A stretch of DNA of 64,000 nucleotides. It comes from Treponema sp. GTDB taxonomy: Bacteria > Spirochaetota > Spirochaetia > Treponematales > Treponemataceae. Position 1 is the first letter of the stretch. Each line of letters starts with the position of its first letter. This document shows, piece by piece, positions 1 to 9,692 of this stretch. The notes beneath the pieces were generated by a model. The model saw only the letters and a list, made by a program, of their open reading frames with translations, ran no database searches and was not told where the DNA came from. The DNA lies in contig JAEESZ010000006.1 in assembly GCA_016286535.1 (NCBI GenBank), forward strand, positions 62,001 to 126,000, given 5' to 3'. Made by a program: the position numbers and the translations under genes.

Positions 1-3000
1 ACTGCTTATCTTGCTTCTTTAAGCTGGAAAGGAAAACTTTCAAGTTCATCTTCTGCAACTATGTGGAGTTTTGTATTTGACGGTTCAGAAAACGATTCTT
101 TTGAAACTTACGACAGTTCAAATTATGCCCTTTCTATAGAAAACGGTGTATACGAAATACCTGTTTACTTTAAGGCCGTTGATGAAGTCGGCAACTATAC
201 AATCTGTACAGACTTTATAATTAATCATAACCCGGACGGAGACAGACCTAAGGTTGAATTCACCTACCCTCTTGTAAGCAATTACGACAAAAATGCCACT
301 TACATTACTCTTGGTGGAACAATCCGTCCAACCGGAACTGCAATAATTCCATCCGGAACTACAACCGTAAAAAGTGTTTACCTGCAGATTGCTGCTGCAG
401 ACAGCAGTTTCACTGACAGCGACAAGACCACGGCTTCTTCAAGGTACGGCTTTACTGTTGTAGATGCCTATACCGTAATAAACGAAATTAGGAATACTTC
501 TTACTCATCTTCTACAAACTTTACAAGTGAACAGCTTAAGTCTTTAGGTTTTGCAAGTAAGGAAGAATTAGATTCCTGGTGGGGAATCTGTGCTAACGGT
601 TCTGCTTCATGGAATATTGCCTTGAATTCAAACGAAAAAATGAATCCTCAGGGAAACAGCACAAATGATATTAAAATAAGGGCCTGCGCAGTAAATGCTG
701 AAGGTAAAATGGGAGCCTGGTCCGGCGGAGACAACGTAATAGAAATCCACATTGATAACAAGGCTCCAGGCATTGAATACTCAATTAATCAGTATGATGC
801 AGAAATAACATCTTCTACTGCTTCTACAGAGTTAACTGCAAAAGCATCACTTCCATACACTGCAGATATGTATTTAAGGGGAAGCTGGTACCTTGTTCTT
901 GATGTTCTTGATGAATCGGGAATCAGTAAACTTGAGGTAAAGGAAGGAAATCAGACTCTTACAGCCGATACAGGATATTATACCTGTGCACTTTCTACAG
1001 AAGAAAAGAACGGTTACAGGGTATTTGTAAAAATTGCAAAGAGCAGCAGCTACACAATCTCTGCTACAGATATGGATACTGGTTCTACACCTCACACCGC
1101 AAGTCAGACCTTTGCCTTTACTCTTGATAACGATGCTCCAACTTTAGACAACATAAAAGGAAACGAAGCTCTTCTTTCTTTAACAGATGCTTATACTGCA
1201 AACTCTATTGTAAACAAAAATTATGTTTACACAATTTCAGGCGATTCAACAGATGAAGCTTCGGGCTTTAAGAATATTGCCTTCTACTTTATAAGAAAAT
1301 CTGACAGTAAAAAGACCTTCTCTTCGGGCGAAGTAATTCTGGATCCTATGATTTCAACTTCAAGTGAAGACACAAAGGTTTCTCTTGAAGAATTAGAAAA
1401 ATTAACAATCAAACAGAACGAAGATGAATTCTACCTCTACGCTAAAAAGCACTCAGGTTCTTCAGACAGCGAAAGCTTTACTTCAGACTCAGCTTATGAT
1501 GAACATGTTCGCGTTGGCGGTTTAATTTTTATTGACGGTATTTACCGCCAGATTTCAAAAATTTCTGGAAACAAAGTAACCTTTGAACCATCTTCTACCA
1601 GCAGCCATAGCTCTGTAGATGCCTGGTTCCCTATTGCCCAGGTTATAGATAATACAAGTTCAGAAATTGCAACAGATCTTTCTACAAAACCGGTAACCTT
1701 CAAATCCGGAGATGACGCAGACACTATGCTTGAAAGCGTTACAAAATCTGGAAGTGTATGGAGTTGGGATGCCTCAATTCAGTCAGACAATCTTCCGGAC
1801 GGTCCTCTTGCCCTTGTAATTCTTGCCTTTGATAACGCAGGAAACGTAAACGGAAAGACCATAAAGGCAAATGTTTCTAACAACGCACCTCGTCTTGCAA
1901 AAGTAACCTTTGCAACCGACTTGAACTCAAACAACAGCTTTGAAACAAATGAATGCGAATCATACGACCTTTACGGTAAAACCGCGGAATATCAGTCTGC
2001 CTATACTTTGAACTTTGAAAACTTTGGAACTTCATTCGGCTCAGGAATCTTTACTATTAAAGATAAGCTTGCAGTAATTCCTGAAGTTGTTGGCGGAAAC
2101 TCATCTCTTCTACTTCTGGCAAAAAAAGATGCCGAAGATATTACTGCCATAGATAACACTGAGGGAACAAGATTTACTGCAGCAACTTCTAATCTTCCAG
2201 ACCTTACAGCTTCTTATACAAGCAGCAAGGTTTACGGTTATATTCTTGATAACAGCTTTTTAGCAGGTAAGGATGATTATACAGACAATGAGGACGGGGA
2301 AGGAAAAGCCTTCAACTTTACCTTCTGGGACAACACAGAAGAATGTACAGCCGGACTTGATTCTCAAAATGCAGTTCTTTATGTAACTGATTTTATTATG
2401 GACCTTACCGACGGCAATAAACCAAAAACTGTTATTAATCCATTCTACTGGCAGGGCCTTAATGATAACTCAACCTATAATCCTTCAAAGGTAAAATCCT
2501 ATGAATACCTGAAGGGTCACATAGAACTTGAAGATGACTTAAGCAGCGACTTAATTTCTGCCTATGAAAATGACCCTAAAGTTTCTGGAATTATCACCTT
2601 TACGGGAAGTGCTTATGATGATCATGCCCTTTCTAAGCTGACCTTTACCTTAAGCAATAAAGCAGGAATTGCCTACACAAACTTTAACAACATCACCATG
2701 GCTGAATATGATGAAGTAAATCATTCCTGGTCTAATACTGCCGCATGGAAGACAGCTAATCCGGACAGTGCTGCAAGCCTTGCTTCTGACGGCTATGAAG
2801 TTTTAATTGTAGACACAGGTTCTTCTATTGGCCATTATAATGATGAAACCTTCTTAAACCAGGAAGGTCATAAGATTTACTGGACACTTTCTATTGATAC
2901 TTCAAAAATTGACACAATTGTTGCAGAAAATGTAAAGCTTACTGTTCTTGCAACAGATTCTTCTGGTCTTGTTACCGACCTTGAAGATACAGATAATAAC

Positions 3001-5100
3001 AAGCCTGAGTATCAGATGGATGTTATGCCATATATTACAAATGTAACAACAAAGCTTTCATCTCTTAAAAAGAATAATCCTTCAATCTATTCAAGATCTG
3101 CCTTAGGCCACTACCCTGTTAAGAGTGACGAAAGCATTGCTATTGAAGGCTTTAATCTTGGCACAAATACAAGCATTGATGTTTCTTCTGTTGCAACTTC
3201 CGGTTCATATAATCTTCTGGTTGCCTACACAGAAGGAGAGAAAGAATTATCACTTCCTGCCTTAAACAACCTGAACAATAATGATGCAAGAGGCCAGTAT
3301 TCTTATGATGAAGAAATTCCTATAACCGGAGATATTACTGCCTATAAGAATTATTACAACAGACAGCCAAACGGCGACAACAATAACCGCCTTACAGATG
3401 ATATTTACCTTGAAATATGGCAGATAAACTCAGAAGCGGGAAAACCAATAGCAGGACCTTTATCTCAACCTGTAATGGCAATTAACCCTGTAAATAAACA
3501 GGTAGGATTTGCATTTGCAAATGGTCCTCTTCATTTTAGTATGGGAAGCACAAGTAAATCTTACGATGTTTGGGAACAGGGACTGGACTTCTGGACTAGT
3601 ATTGGTTTTGCCTACGATGCAAACGGAAACTCTTTTGGAACTACTGCCGGAGGTGATATAAATGGTACACCAGATTCAGATTCGTTTGGTATATTTACAA
3701 GTAGATGGGGAAAGGGCCTGTATAATAACAAAGGTGGTCATAATAATGGAACTGGACAGTTAAGGTTAGAAATTCTTGGACAGGCAGAATCTACAGATGG
3801 TACTAATTTTAATGGAAATAACATTAATAAGCAGAGAATAAAATCACCATCGATTGCCACAACAGTTACTAGTACAACTGCAACAAGTACGAATGTTTAT
3901 CTTGCTTACTATGATGAAGTTAATGATGAAATACGCTTTAAGTGGGGTATTTTTTCAAATGGTAACAATACGACAGGTCGAAGTCAAAATAATCTTTTCT
4001 ATGATTATTATGGGCCAGAAAACGGAGATGGTGCAAAAGATTCTTCAACAAATACTCGTTCTTTGACAAAAACAAAAACTGTAGTAAGTTTACCATACAC
4101 TCTAGAATATATTTCTCTTATTGCTGGTCAAACCAAGAATAAATATACTTTTGTTCCTGGCAATGCCAATACAAAATATACAGCTAATACTGCCGTAATG
4201 ACAAATAAAACAGTACCTCAACCAGTTTGTGCCGGCCAGTATGTAAGTATTGCGGCCAAATATCAGGGTGGGGACACATATAATATTGGAACAGAAGAAG
4301 AACCTGTAAACTTTACAGACGACCTGGTTGTAGCAGTCTGGTATGATGCAACAAACAATCAGATGCTCTATTCATATAATACAGCACCTCAAAAAATTAA
4401 AGCCCCGACATATAAGGGAAATAATTATAATACTATCGATTCTTATTCTCAAAGTGCAACCGGCTGGTCTACTCCTGTAGCAGTATTTGGAGAAGGTAAC
4501 GGTATAGGCGAATACTGTAAGGTGGCACTGGATGCAAACGGCAATGTTCATATTGCCTGCTATGACAATGCAAATGCAGATGTCTGGTATGCTTACATTG
4601 ACAATTATGCAGCTCCGGAAAATGCAAAAACCTGTATTGTTGATTCTTACGGAATTGTTGGAACAGAACTTAATCTTGATGTTGCACTTTCAAATGGAAA
4701 TCCAGTTCCTTACATCAGCTATTACGGAAGCAGTTGTGCCCGCCCTAAGATAGCCTTCTGGGCAGCAGGCACTTCCCTTGGCACAGCAAGTGGTGAAGAT
4801 TCATTATATGGAGCAGAAGAAGAAGTCTTTACCGGAAACTGGGAAATAAGCATTATTCCAAGTACAAGTAAAATTTCTATAGACCATATTAATGTTGGTG
4901 TATGGAAAGATTCTTCCGGTAATCTTACCTGGTCAACTACAGATGGAAATGAACCTGGAGACGACAACATTGGAAGCATCTCGTATGATTCAACTAATTA
5001 TGCAGGTGAAATTTACGGTAACGGTAGTAAGAATCCAATTTTGGGTTATGCCATTACAAAATCTGCCGGTGGCTACATAGAAACTGCCCAGATAAAATAA
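1..5100 (+). CDS. giant surface/secreted repeat protein, 5' end outside window
   Basis: The reading frame is open from base 1, so the gene is cut at its 5' end; 1699 codons are visible before TAA. The first half is a chain of beta-rich, Ser/Thr/Asp-rich units, several introduced by an 'IDNKAP' / 'LDNDAP' / 'VSNNAP' signature (around visible residues 255, 375 and 630) that is typical of bacterial Ig-like repeats in adhesins and extracellular proteins. The last ~550 residues contain blade-like repeats such as DANGNVHIACYDNA and DLVVAVWYDATNNQMLYSY, which suggest a beta-propeller. No catalytic motif, sortase signal or membrane segment is visible in this part. A cell-surface or exported protein is likely; the N-terminal signal peptide cannot be checked. 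Function is unknown: adhesin, carbohydrate-binding or structural roles are all possible. Confidence 0.8.
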   Translation, partial: TAYLASLSWKGKLSSSSSATMWSFVFDGSENDSFETYDSSNYALSIENGVYEIPVYFKAVDEVGNYTICTDFIINHNPDGDRPKVEFTYPLVSNYDKNATYITLGGTIRPTGTAIIPSGTTTVKSVYLQIAAADSSFTDSDKTTASSRYGFTVVDAYTVINEIRNTSYSSSTNFTSEQLKSLGFASKEELDSWWGICANGSASWNIALNSNEKMNPQGNSTNDIKIRACAVNAEGKMGAWSGGDNVIEIHIDNKAPGIEYSINQYDAEITSSTASTELTAKASLPYTADMYLRGSWYLVLDVLDESGISKLEVKEGNQTLTADTGYYTCALSTEEKNGYRVFVKIAKSSSYTISATDMDTGSTPHTASQTFAFTLDNDAPTLDNIKGNEALLSLTDAYTANSIVNKNYVYTISGDSTDEASGFKNIAFYFIRKSDSKKTFSSGEVILDPMISTSSEDTKVSLEELEKLTIKQNEDEFYLYAKKHSGSSDSESFTSDSAYDEHVRVGGLIFIDGIYRQISKISGNKVTFEPSSTSSHSSVDAWFPIAQVIDNTSSEIATDLSTKPVTFKSGDDADTMLESVTKSGSVWSWDASIQSDNLPDGPLALVILAFDNAGNVNGKTIKANVSNNAPRLAKVTFATDLNSNNSFETNECESYDLYGKTAEYQSAYTLNFENFGTSFGSGIFTIKDKLAVIPEVVGGNSSLLLLAKKDAEDITAIDNTEGTRFTAATSNLPDLTASYTSSKVYGYILDNSFLAGKDDYTDNEDGEGKAFNFTFWDNTEECTAGLDSQNAVLYVTDFIMDLTDGNKPKTVINPFYWQGLNDNSTYNPSKVKSYEYLKGHIELEDDLSSDLISAYENDPKVSGIITFTGSAYDDHALSKLTFTLSNKAGIAYTNFNNITMAEYDEVNHSWSNTAAWKTANPDSAASLASDGYEVLIVDTGSSIGHYNDETFLNQEGHKIYWTLSIDTSKIDTIVAENVKLTVLATDSSGLVTDLEDTDNNKPEYQMDVMPYITNVTTKLSSLKKNNPSIYSRSALGHYPVKSDESIAIEGFNLGTNTSIDVSSVATSGSYNLLVAYTEGEKELSLPALNNLNNNDARGQYSYDEEIPITGDITAYKNYYNRQPNGDNNNRLTDDIYLEIWQINSEAGKPIAGPLSQPVMAINPVNKQVGFAFANGPLHFSMGSTSKSYDVWEQGLDFWTSIGFAYDANGNSFGTTAGGDINGTPDSDSFGIFTSRWGKGLYNNKGGHNNGTGQLRLEILGQAESTDGTNFNGNNINKQRIKSPSIATTVTSTTATSTNVYLAYYDEVNDEIRFKWGIFSNGNNTTGRSQNNLFYDYYGPENGDGAKDSSTNTRSLTKTKTVVSLPYTLEYISLIAGQTKNKYTFVPGNANTKYTANTAVMTNKTVPQPVCAGQYVSIAAKYQGGDTYNIGTEEEPVNFTDDLVVAVWYDATNNQMLYSYNTAPQKIKAPTYKGNNYNTIDSYSQSATGWSTPVAVFGEGNGIGEYCKVALDANGNVHIACYDNANADVWYAYIDNYAAPENAKTCIVDSYGIVGTELNLDVALSNGNPVPYISYYGSSCARPKIAFWAAGTSLGTASGEDSLYGAEEEVFTGNWEISIIPSTSKISIDHINVGVWKDSSGNLTWSTTDGNEPGDDNIGSISYDSTNYAGEIYGNGSKNPILGYAITKSAGGYIETAQIK

Positions 5101-5114
5101 AATTACAGCAAAAT

Positions 5115-5147
5115 GCGCAGAATAGCCCCCTAATGACTATTTTGCGC
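5115..5147 (+). terminator. stem-loop between surface-protein gene and lysS
   Basis: An 11-bp stem (5115-5125 with 5137-5147, one G-U pair) closes an 11-nt loop just after the stop codon of the giant protein gene. It is followed by an A-run rather than a T-run, so it is not a classical intrinsic terminator on this strand. It may stabilise the upstream mRNA 3' end or end transcription weakly. Its right arm lies inside the lysS promoter spacer. Confidence 0.4.
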
Positions 5148-5161
5148 AAAAAAGCTATACT
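5133..5161 (+). promoter_or_regulatory. lysS promoter, leaderless geometry
   Basis: ATGACT (5133-5138), 17-bp spacer, TATACT (5156-5161), then only 6 nt to the ATG at 5168. A start site 6-8 nt after the -10 box would coincide with the start codon, and no Shine-Dalgarno sequence is present. Confidence 0.55.
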
Positions 5162-5167
5162 AGAAAT

Positions 5168-6805
5168 ATGAGTAACAACGAAAATCACAATAACGAAAAA
5201 AGAGATCCGCTCCTTTGTCACTGGGCAGATCAAATGGCAAATCAGATTATCCGCGAAAAGGGAGATTTGCCATCTTATACCTGTGCTTCAGGAATTACAC
5301 CTTCGGGAACAGTTCACCTTGGTAACTTCCGCGAAATCATAACCGTAGACCTGGTCGTAAGAGCTTTGCGCGATCGCGGCAAGAATGTACGTTTTATTTA
5401 TTCCTGGGATGATTATGATGTTTTCCGTAAAGTTCCAGCCAACATGCCTGACCCAGAAATCCTGGAAAAATATTTACGCTACCCTATTACAGAAGTTCCA
5501 GATACAACAGGCCGTAACGAAAACTATGCCCGTCACCACGAAGTAGATATAGAAACTCAGCTTCCACGTGTAGGAATTGCACCAGAATTCCTTTACCAGG
5601 CAAGCCGCTACCGTGCAAACCGCTATGCAGAAGGCATGAAAAAGGCCATGCAGAACCGCGATGTAATTAAGGCCTGCTTAAACGAGTACCGTGACGATGC
5701 TCATAAAATGAAACCGGAAGATGTATATTGGCCTGTAGCAATTTTCTGTGGAAAATGTAACAAAGACACAACAGAAATTACAGATTACGACGGCGAGTAC
5801 GGAATTACTTATAAATGCGAATGCGGAAACTGCGAAACTGCAGACTTACGCACCTTCAAAGGCGCAAAACTCGGCTGGCGTGTAGACTGGCCAATGAGAT
5901 GGAACGAAGAAAAAGTTGTTTTTGAACCGGGTGGAAAAGACCATATCAGTCCTGGCGGAAGCTACGACACAGCTAAACTTGTTTCTAAAAAAATTTATAA
6001 CTGGGATGCTCCTGTTACAATGCGCTACGACTTTGTAAACTTAAAGGGAGTTCCTGGAAAAATGTCTTCTTCAAAAGGTAAAGTAATTGCCCTTCCTGAT
6101 GCACTTGATGTATACCAGGCAGAAGTTTTACGTTATCTTTTTGCAGGAACCCGTCCAAACACCGAATTTGCAATTTCTTTTGACATGGACGTTCTTAAAG
6201 TTTACGAAGACTACGATAAAACAGAAAGAATTGTTTACGGAATTGACAAGGCTAAATCTGAAGATCACTTCAATAAAGAAAAACGCATTTACATGCTTTC
6301 TCAAATTGACGGTAAAATTCCAGAAGTTATGCCTTATCAGATTACTATCCGTCTTCTTTCTACAATGCTTCAGATTTATTCCGGAGATGCAGATGCAGTT
6401 ATTAAGGCTCTTGGAGATGTAAAACCTGAACAGGAAGAAAGATTAAGAAGAAGAATTGCCTGTGCCTGGTTCTGGATTCAGCATTCAGCCCCAGACTGTG
6501 CTCCAGAATTCTGCTTCTCTCTTAGAAAAGACGGCAGCAAGGCTGACCTTAGCGAGGAACTTGTAAGCGCTGTAAAACGTGTTCGTGATGAAGTTGTTCC
6601 AAAAATCGGTACAGAAGCTTTTGCAACAGACAAAGACTGCCAGCAGGCTATGTATGATATTGCTACTGAACTCGGACTTGATGCAAAGGTTCTCTTTACA
6701 GCACTTTACAATGCTCTTATCAATAAAGACCAGGGCCCACGTCTTGCAAACTTTATGAAGATTATTGGAAAAGACGAACTTACAAAAATCCTATCTGTCT
6801 ACTAA
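5168..6805 (+). CDS. lysS: lysyl-tRNA synthetase, class I
   Basis: Charges tRNA-Lys with lysine in the cytoplasm. The 545-residue protein has the class I Rossmann-fold signatures: the HIGH-type motif SGTVHLGN near residue 45 and the KMSKS-type motif KMSSSKG near residue 300. It therefore belongs to the archaeal/spirochaete class I LysRS family, not the common class II enzyme. A Cys cluster (CGKCNKD...CECGNC, about residues 195-220) fits the zinc-binding insertion of this family. Length is normal (about 520-550). The start is the ATG 6 nt after a good -10 box, suggesting a leaderless message. The 3' end overlaps the convergent permease gene by 15 bp. Confidence 0.95.
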   Translation: MSNNENHNNEKRDPLLCHWADQMANQIIREKGDLPSYTCASGITPSGTVHLGNFREIITVDLVVRALRDRGKNVRFIYSWDDYDVFRKVPANMPDPEILEKYLRYPITEVPDTTGRNENYARHHEVDIETQLPRVGIAPEFLYQASRYRANRYAEGMKKAMQNRDVIKACLNEYRDDAHKMKPEDVYWPVAIFCGKCNKDTTEITDYDGEYGITYKCECGNCETADLRTFKGAKLGWRVDWPMRWNEEKVVFEPGGKDHISPGGSYDTAKLVSKKIYNWDAPVTMRYDFVNLKGVPGKMSSSKGKVIALPDALDVYQAEVLRYLFAGTRPNTEFAISFDMDVLKVYEDYDKTERIVYGIDKAKSEDHFNKEKRIYMLSQIDGKIPEVMPYQITIRLLSTMLQIYSGDADAVIKALGDVKPEQEERLRRRIACAWFWIQHSAPDCAPEFCFSLRKDGSKADLSEELVSAVKRVRDEVVPKIGTEAFATDKDCQQAMYDIATELGLDAKVLFTALYNALINKDQGPRLANFMKIIGKDELTKILSVY

Positions 6806-7606
6806 AATTATTGCCAGCATTACAAAATAAGGTAATGCCAGCAGGACAGAAGAAGGAATGCCGGGAATATAATTCTGGATATGGCTGGAAAAATAATCTG
6901 CAGCGCAGAAAATCAAAACTGCAAGAGATATTTTCCAGCCTTTCTTTTTGCCTAAAAAAACTGCCGCAAGAGCCATCCAGCCCCGCCCGCTCGAAATATT
7001 TGGAACAAAAGATTTTACTTTTATAACAAGAAAGCTTCCTGCCAGAGCCGCATAAAAGCCCGCTATAAGCCAGGAAAGTCCCCTGTAAAGTTCGGGATTC
7101 TCTCCCTTTGCCCTTAAAACACCAGAGTTATAACCAGATACCCTTATATATAAACCGCTTTTTGAAAAAAGCAGAAAAAGAATTCCACAAAGACAAAAAA
7201 CAAGACTTAAAAGGGTAAAAATAATAAGAGCGCTTTTGTAATTTCCTATACTTTCATTAAAAGCTTCTGAAAACAAAACTCCCCTTGTTCCAAAAAGTTT
7301 TACAGAAAGAAAACTTGTCAAAAAGCCAAACAAAAGATTAAGGGCAATTCCGGAAATAAAAACATGGGCCTTAAATTTATAAACAATAAAATAAAAAAGA
7401 GCACATAGAAAAGAAGAAAGCAAAGCAGAAAGAAAGATGCCTGCAAAAAGACTTCCTGTATAATAAGTTATGGCATAAGTTGTAAAGCCTGCAAAACAGA
7501 TTAAACCTTCCAGAAACATTACCATTACACCGGCAAACTCTGTATAAAGAGCGGCAGCAGAAGATAAAAGAAGGGGGCAGGAAGAAGAAATTATATCAAA
7601 AATCAT
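6791..7606 (-). CDS. ABC transporter permease, BMP/nucleoside-type, second subunit
   Basis: Integral membrane permease of a BMP-family importer (NupQ / YufQ-like). The 271-residue protein is almost entirely hydrophobic, with about eight predicted membrane segments and the family's Gly-rich inner segment near residues 205-225 (GRGWMALAAVFLGKKKGW). It is shorter than the ~310 residues usual for the family. Its ATG overlaps the stop of the other permease gene by 4 nt (ATGA), so the two are translationally coupled. It is the last gene of the binding protein - ATPase - permease - permease operon. Substrate is a purine nucleoside or riboflavin by family precedent; the sequence does not decide which. 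Confidence 0.85.
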   Translation of the reverse strand: MIFDIISSSCPLLLSSAAALYTEFAGVMVMFLEGLICFAGFTTYAITYYTGSLFAGIFLSALLSSFLCALFYFIVYKFKAHVFISGIALNLLFGFLTSFLSVKLFGTRGVLFSEAFNESIGNYKSALIIFTLLSLVFCLCGILFLLFSKSGLYIRVSGYNSGVLRAKGENPELYRGLSWLIAGFYAALAGSFLVIKVKSFVPNISSGRGWMALAAVFLGKKKGWKISLAVLIFCAADYFSSHIQNYIPGIPSSVLLALPYFVMLAIILVDR

Positions 7607-8511
7607 GCGCTTCTCCTTTTTGTAAGATTTTTAAATATTGAAAAGATATTTTCATAAGGCATGGCAAAAATAAAAATTATCAGGGCCTGAATAAGACTTG
7701 AAATATCATAGCCGGCATTTGAATACATTGCATAATTATCTGAACAGATTTTTATAAAGCCCATTGCAATGGAAGAAGGAATTATAAAAAGAGGATTTGC
7801 TCCGGCAATAAGGCAGACACATAAACCGTTCCAGCCCATTCCGGCATAAAAGCCTAAATGACAGGTATAGTAAGTTCCGCAGACTGCAAAGGCTCCGCAT
7901 AAACCATGAAGGCCGCCCGAAATTATTGCAGAAAAGTTTTCTATTTTATTTCCATCATAACCTATATAAGAAGCAAATTTTCTGGATTTTCCGTAAATGC
8001 AGATTTGCTGGCCCCATCTTGTTTTATAAATAAAATAAGCTGACAGGAGGCAGAGCAGTATTGAAAATATAAAGGTCAGGTTTAGTGAGGAAGGCTGCAG
8101 AATACTAAAAAACTCAAACTTATGATTTATAAAGGCTGTAGCCAGAAGATTTCCTTCCCTGCTTCTGAAAGGTCCTGCAATAAGTCCGTCAATTACCGGA
8201 ATTACCGCAAGAGAAATTAAAAAGGAGGTAAAAAGAAAATCAGCTTTTTTATAGCGCTGCATAAGGGCACTTAGAAAACTCATTAAGGCACTTACCATAA
8301 AAGAAAATAAAAGCGCCAGAGATACAGCAATTATAAAAGGAGTATTTTTTAAAAGGTTCAGCGTTATGGCACAAACAAAGCCGCCTGCATAAATCTGTCC
8401 TTCTCCACCAAGATTAAAGCGGCCGCTTTTTATAATAAGAGCATCGGCCAGGGCAGCAAGCATGTATAAAGAGGCCAGGTTTAAGGATTGTCCGAAATAA
8501 TACAAATTCAT
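7603..8511 (-). CDS. ABC transporter permease, BMP/nucleoside-type, first subunit
   Basis: Membrane permease (NupP / YufP-like, 302 residues) that pairs with the downstream permease to form the import channel. The N-terminal motif ALIIKSGRFNLGGEGQIYAGG (about residues 24-44) matches the conserved 'NIGxEGQ' segment of sugar/nucleoside/BMP permeases. A second family segment, GMGWNGLCVCLIAGANPLF, lies near residue 225. About eight to ten membrane segments are predicted. The gene overlaps both neighbours by 4 nt, so the subunits are coupled. It is somewhat shorter than typical relatives (~350). Confidence 0.87.
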   Translation of the reverse strand: MNLYYFGQSLNLASLYMLAALADALIIKSGRFNLGGEGQIYAGGFVCAITLNLLKNTPFIIAVSLALLFSFMVSALMSFLSALMQRYKKADFLFTSFLISLAVIPVIDGLIAGPFRSREGNLLATAFINHKFEFFSILQPSSLNLTFIFSILLCLLSAYFIYKTRWGQQICIYGKSRKFASYIGYDGNKIENFSAIISGGLHGLCGAFAVCGTYYTCHLGFYAGMGWNGLCVCLIAGANPLFIIPSSIAMGFIKICSDNYAMYSNAGYDISSLIQALIIFIFAMPYENIFSIFKNLTKRRSA

Positions 8512-9692
8512 TTTTTAGCCTCCAGTACAATTATTTTTTTCTGACCAGATAAAAAGTCATTGAGTTTTGAAATTAACCTTCTGCAGGCCATAAAATCCAG
8601 CCCCTGAAAAGGCTGGCATAAAATCAAAATGTCAGGATTTATGGAAAGCTCTCTTTCCAGTATGATTCTTTGCAGCATTCCCCCGCTAAGGTTCACTGCC
8701 TTTTCCCAACTTTTTATATTAACTTCTGCCTTTTCCAGTATTTTATTGCAGGCCGCTTCAAGACTCTTTTTATCTGCAAACTTTTCGTGGGCAGTTGTAA
8801 TCTGCAAAACTGTAAGGGAAGGATCAGACGCTGTAAAAGTTCTGTCCGAAGGAATTATTCCATATTTTAAATTATCCTTTTTATTCCTTACCAGAAGTTC
8901 ATTTTCTTTTTCTATTAAAGCCCTGGGATTTTCGCTTTGAATTAAGGTAACATTTTTATTTGCTATAAAAGCCTTATATTCTTCCAGCTGAGTAATATCC
9001 TGCTTAGAAGTATCATCATACAAAAGTTTTAAAATTTCGCTCTGACTGCACTTGTCCGCACTTTTTTCTAATTCAACCTTACCCTTTTTTAAAAGAACTA
9101 TATTATCAGATTCCTGCAGGGCTTCTTCTATAAAGTGAGTAATTAAAAGAACTGTAAGTCCCCCTTCCACCTTCTTATGCAAATAGTCAAAAAGCCGGTT
9201 AGCCTGACTCTTGTTTAAAAGGGCAGAAGGCTCATCAAGAATTAAAAAGAGAGGCTCCTTTAAAATAATTCCAACAAAAGAAAGGAAGAACTGTTCAGAA
9301 AGAGTGAGATCACCCGCTATGGTGTTGAGACTTCTTTGTGGAAGAAAATAATTAAGAAGAGAGATGGCCGCCTTAGTATCCAGCTTTTTCTGGCCAAGCA
9401 GGAGATTTTCTTTTATGGTAACCTGCTCACACAATAGAGGGCGCTGGTGAACACACATAATTCCATGCTTTATAGCCTCTTTAGGAGTTTTATAATTTAC
9501 CCTCTTTTGATTAATTAAAATTTCTCCGGAAGAAGGAAGTATATCGCCTGCAATTATTCCGGCCAGAGTAGATTTTCCGGCACCATTTTCTCCAAGCAGG
9601 GAATATATTTTTCCTTCTTCGAAGTTTAAAGTAACTCCATCCAGAACTGTTTTATATGTAAACTTCTGAACTAAGTTATTTAATTGTAACAT
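8508..9692 (-). CDS. ABC transporter ATPase, shortened tandem-domain type
   Basis: Energises the BMP-type importer. Relatives (NupO, RbsA, RfuB) carry two full nucleotide-binding domains in about 500 residues; this one has 394. Domain 1 (about 1-215) keeps Walker A (GENGAGKST, residue ~35) and Walker B (LILDEPSALL), but its signature motif has decayed (LTLSEQFFLS in place of LSxGxxQ). Domain 2 (about 215-394) has lost its Walker A region but keeps an intact signature (LSGGMLQR) and a Walker B-like LILCQPFQGLD. One complete composite ATP site could still form, from Walker A/B of domain 1 and the signature of domain 2. It overlaps the binding-protein gene by 17 nt and the permease gene by 4 nt. 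Confidence 0.88.
   Translation of the reverse strand: MLQLNNLVQKFTYKTVLDGVTLNFEEGKIYSLLGENGAGKSTLAGIIAGDILPSSGEILINQKRVNYKTPKEAIKHGIMCVHQRPLLCEQVTIKENLLLGQKKLDTKAAISLLNYFLPQRSLNTIAGDLTLSEQFFLSFVGIILKEPLFLILDEPSALLNKSQANRLFDYLHKKVEGGLTVLLITHFIEEALQESDNIVLLKKGKVELEKSADKCSQSEILKLLYDDTSKQDITQLEEYKAFIANKNVTLIQSENPRALIEKENELLVRNKKDNLKYGIIPSDRTFTASDPSLTVLQITTAHEKFADKKSLEAACNKILEKAEVNIKSWEKAVNLSGGMLQRIILERELSINPDILILCQPFQGLDFMACRRLISKLNDFLSGQKKIIVLEAKK

Noticed and set aside
5101..5167. Riboswitch (lysine L-box or T-box) before lysS
   Set aside because: Only 67 nt are available, the promoter starts at the ATG, and no conserved riboswitch core is visible.
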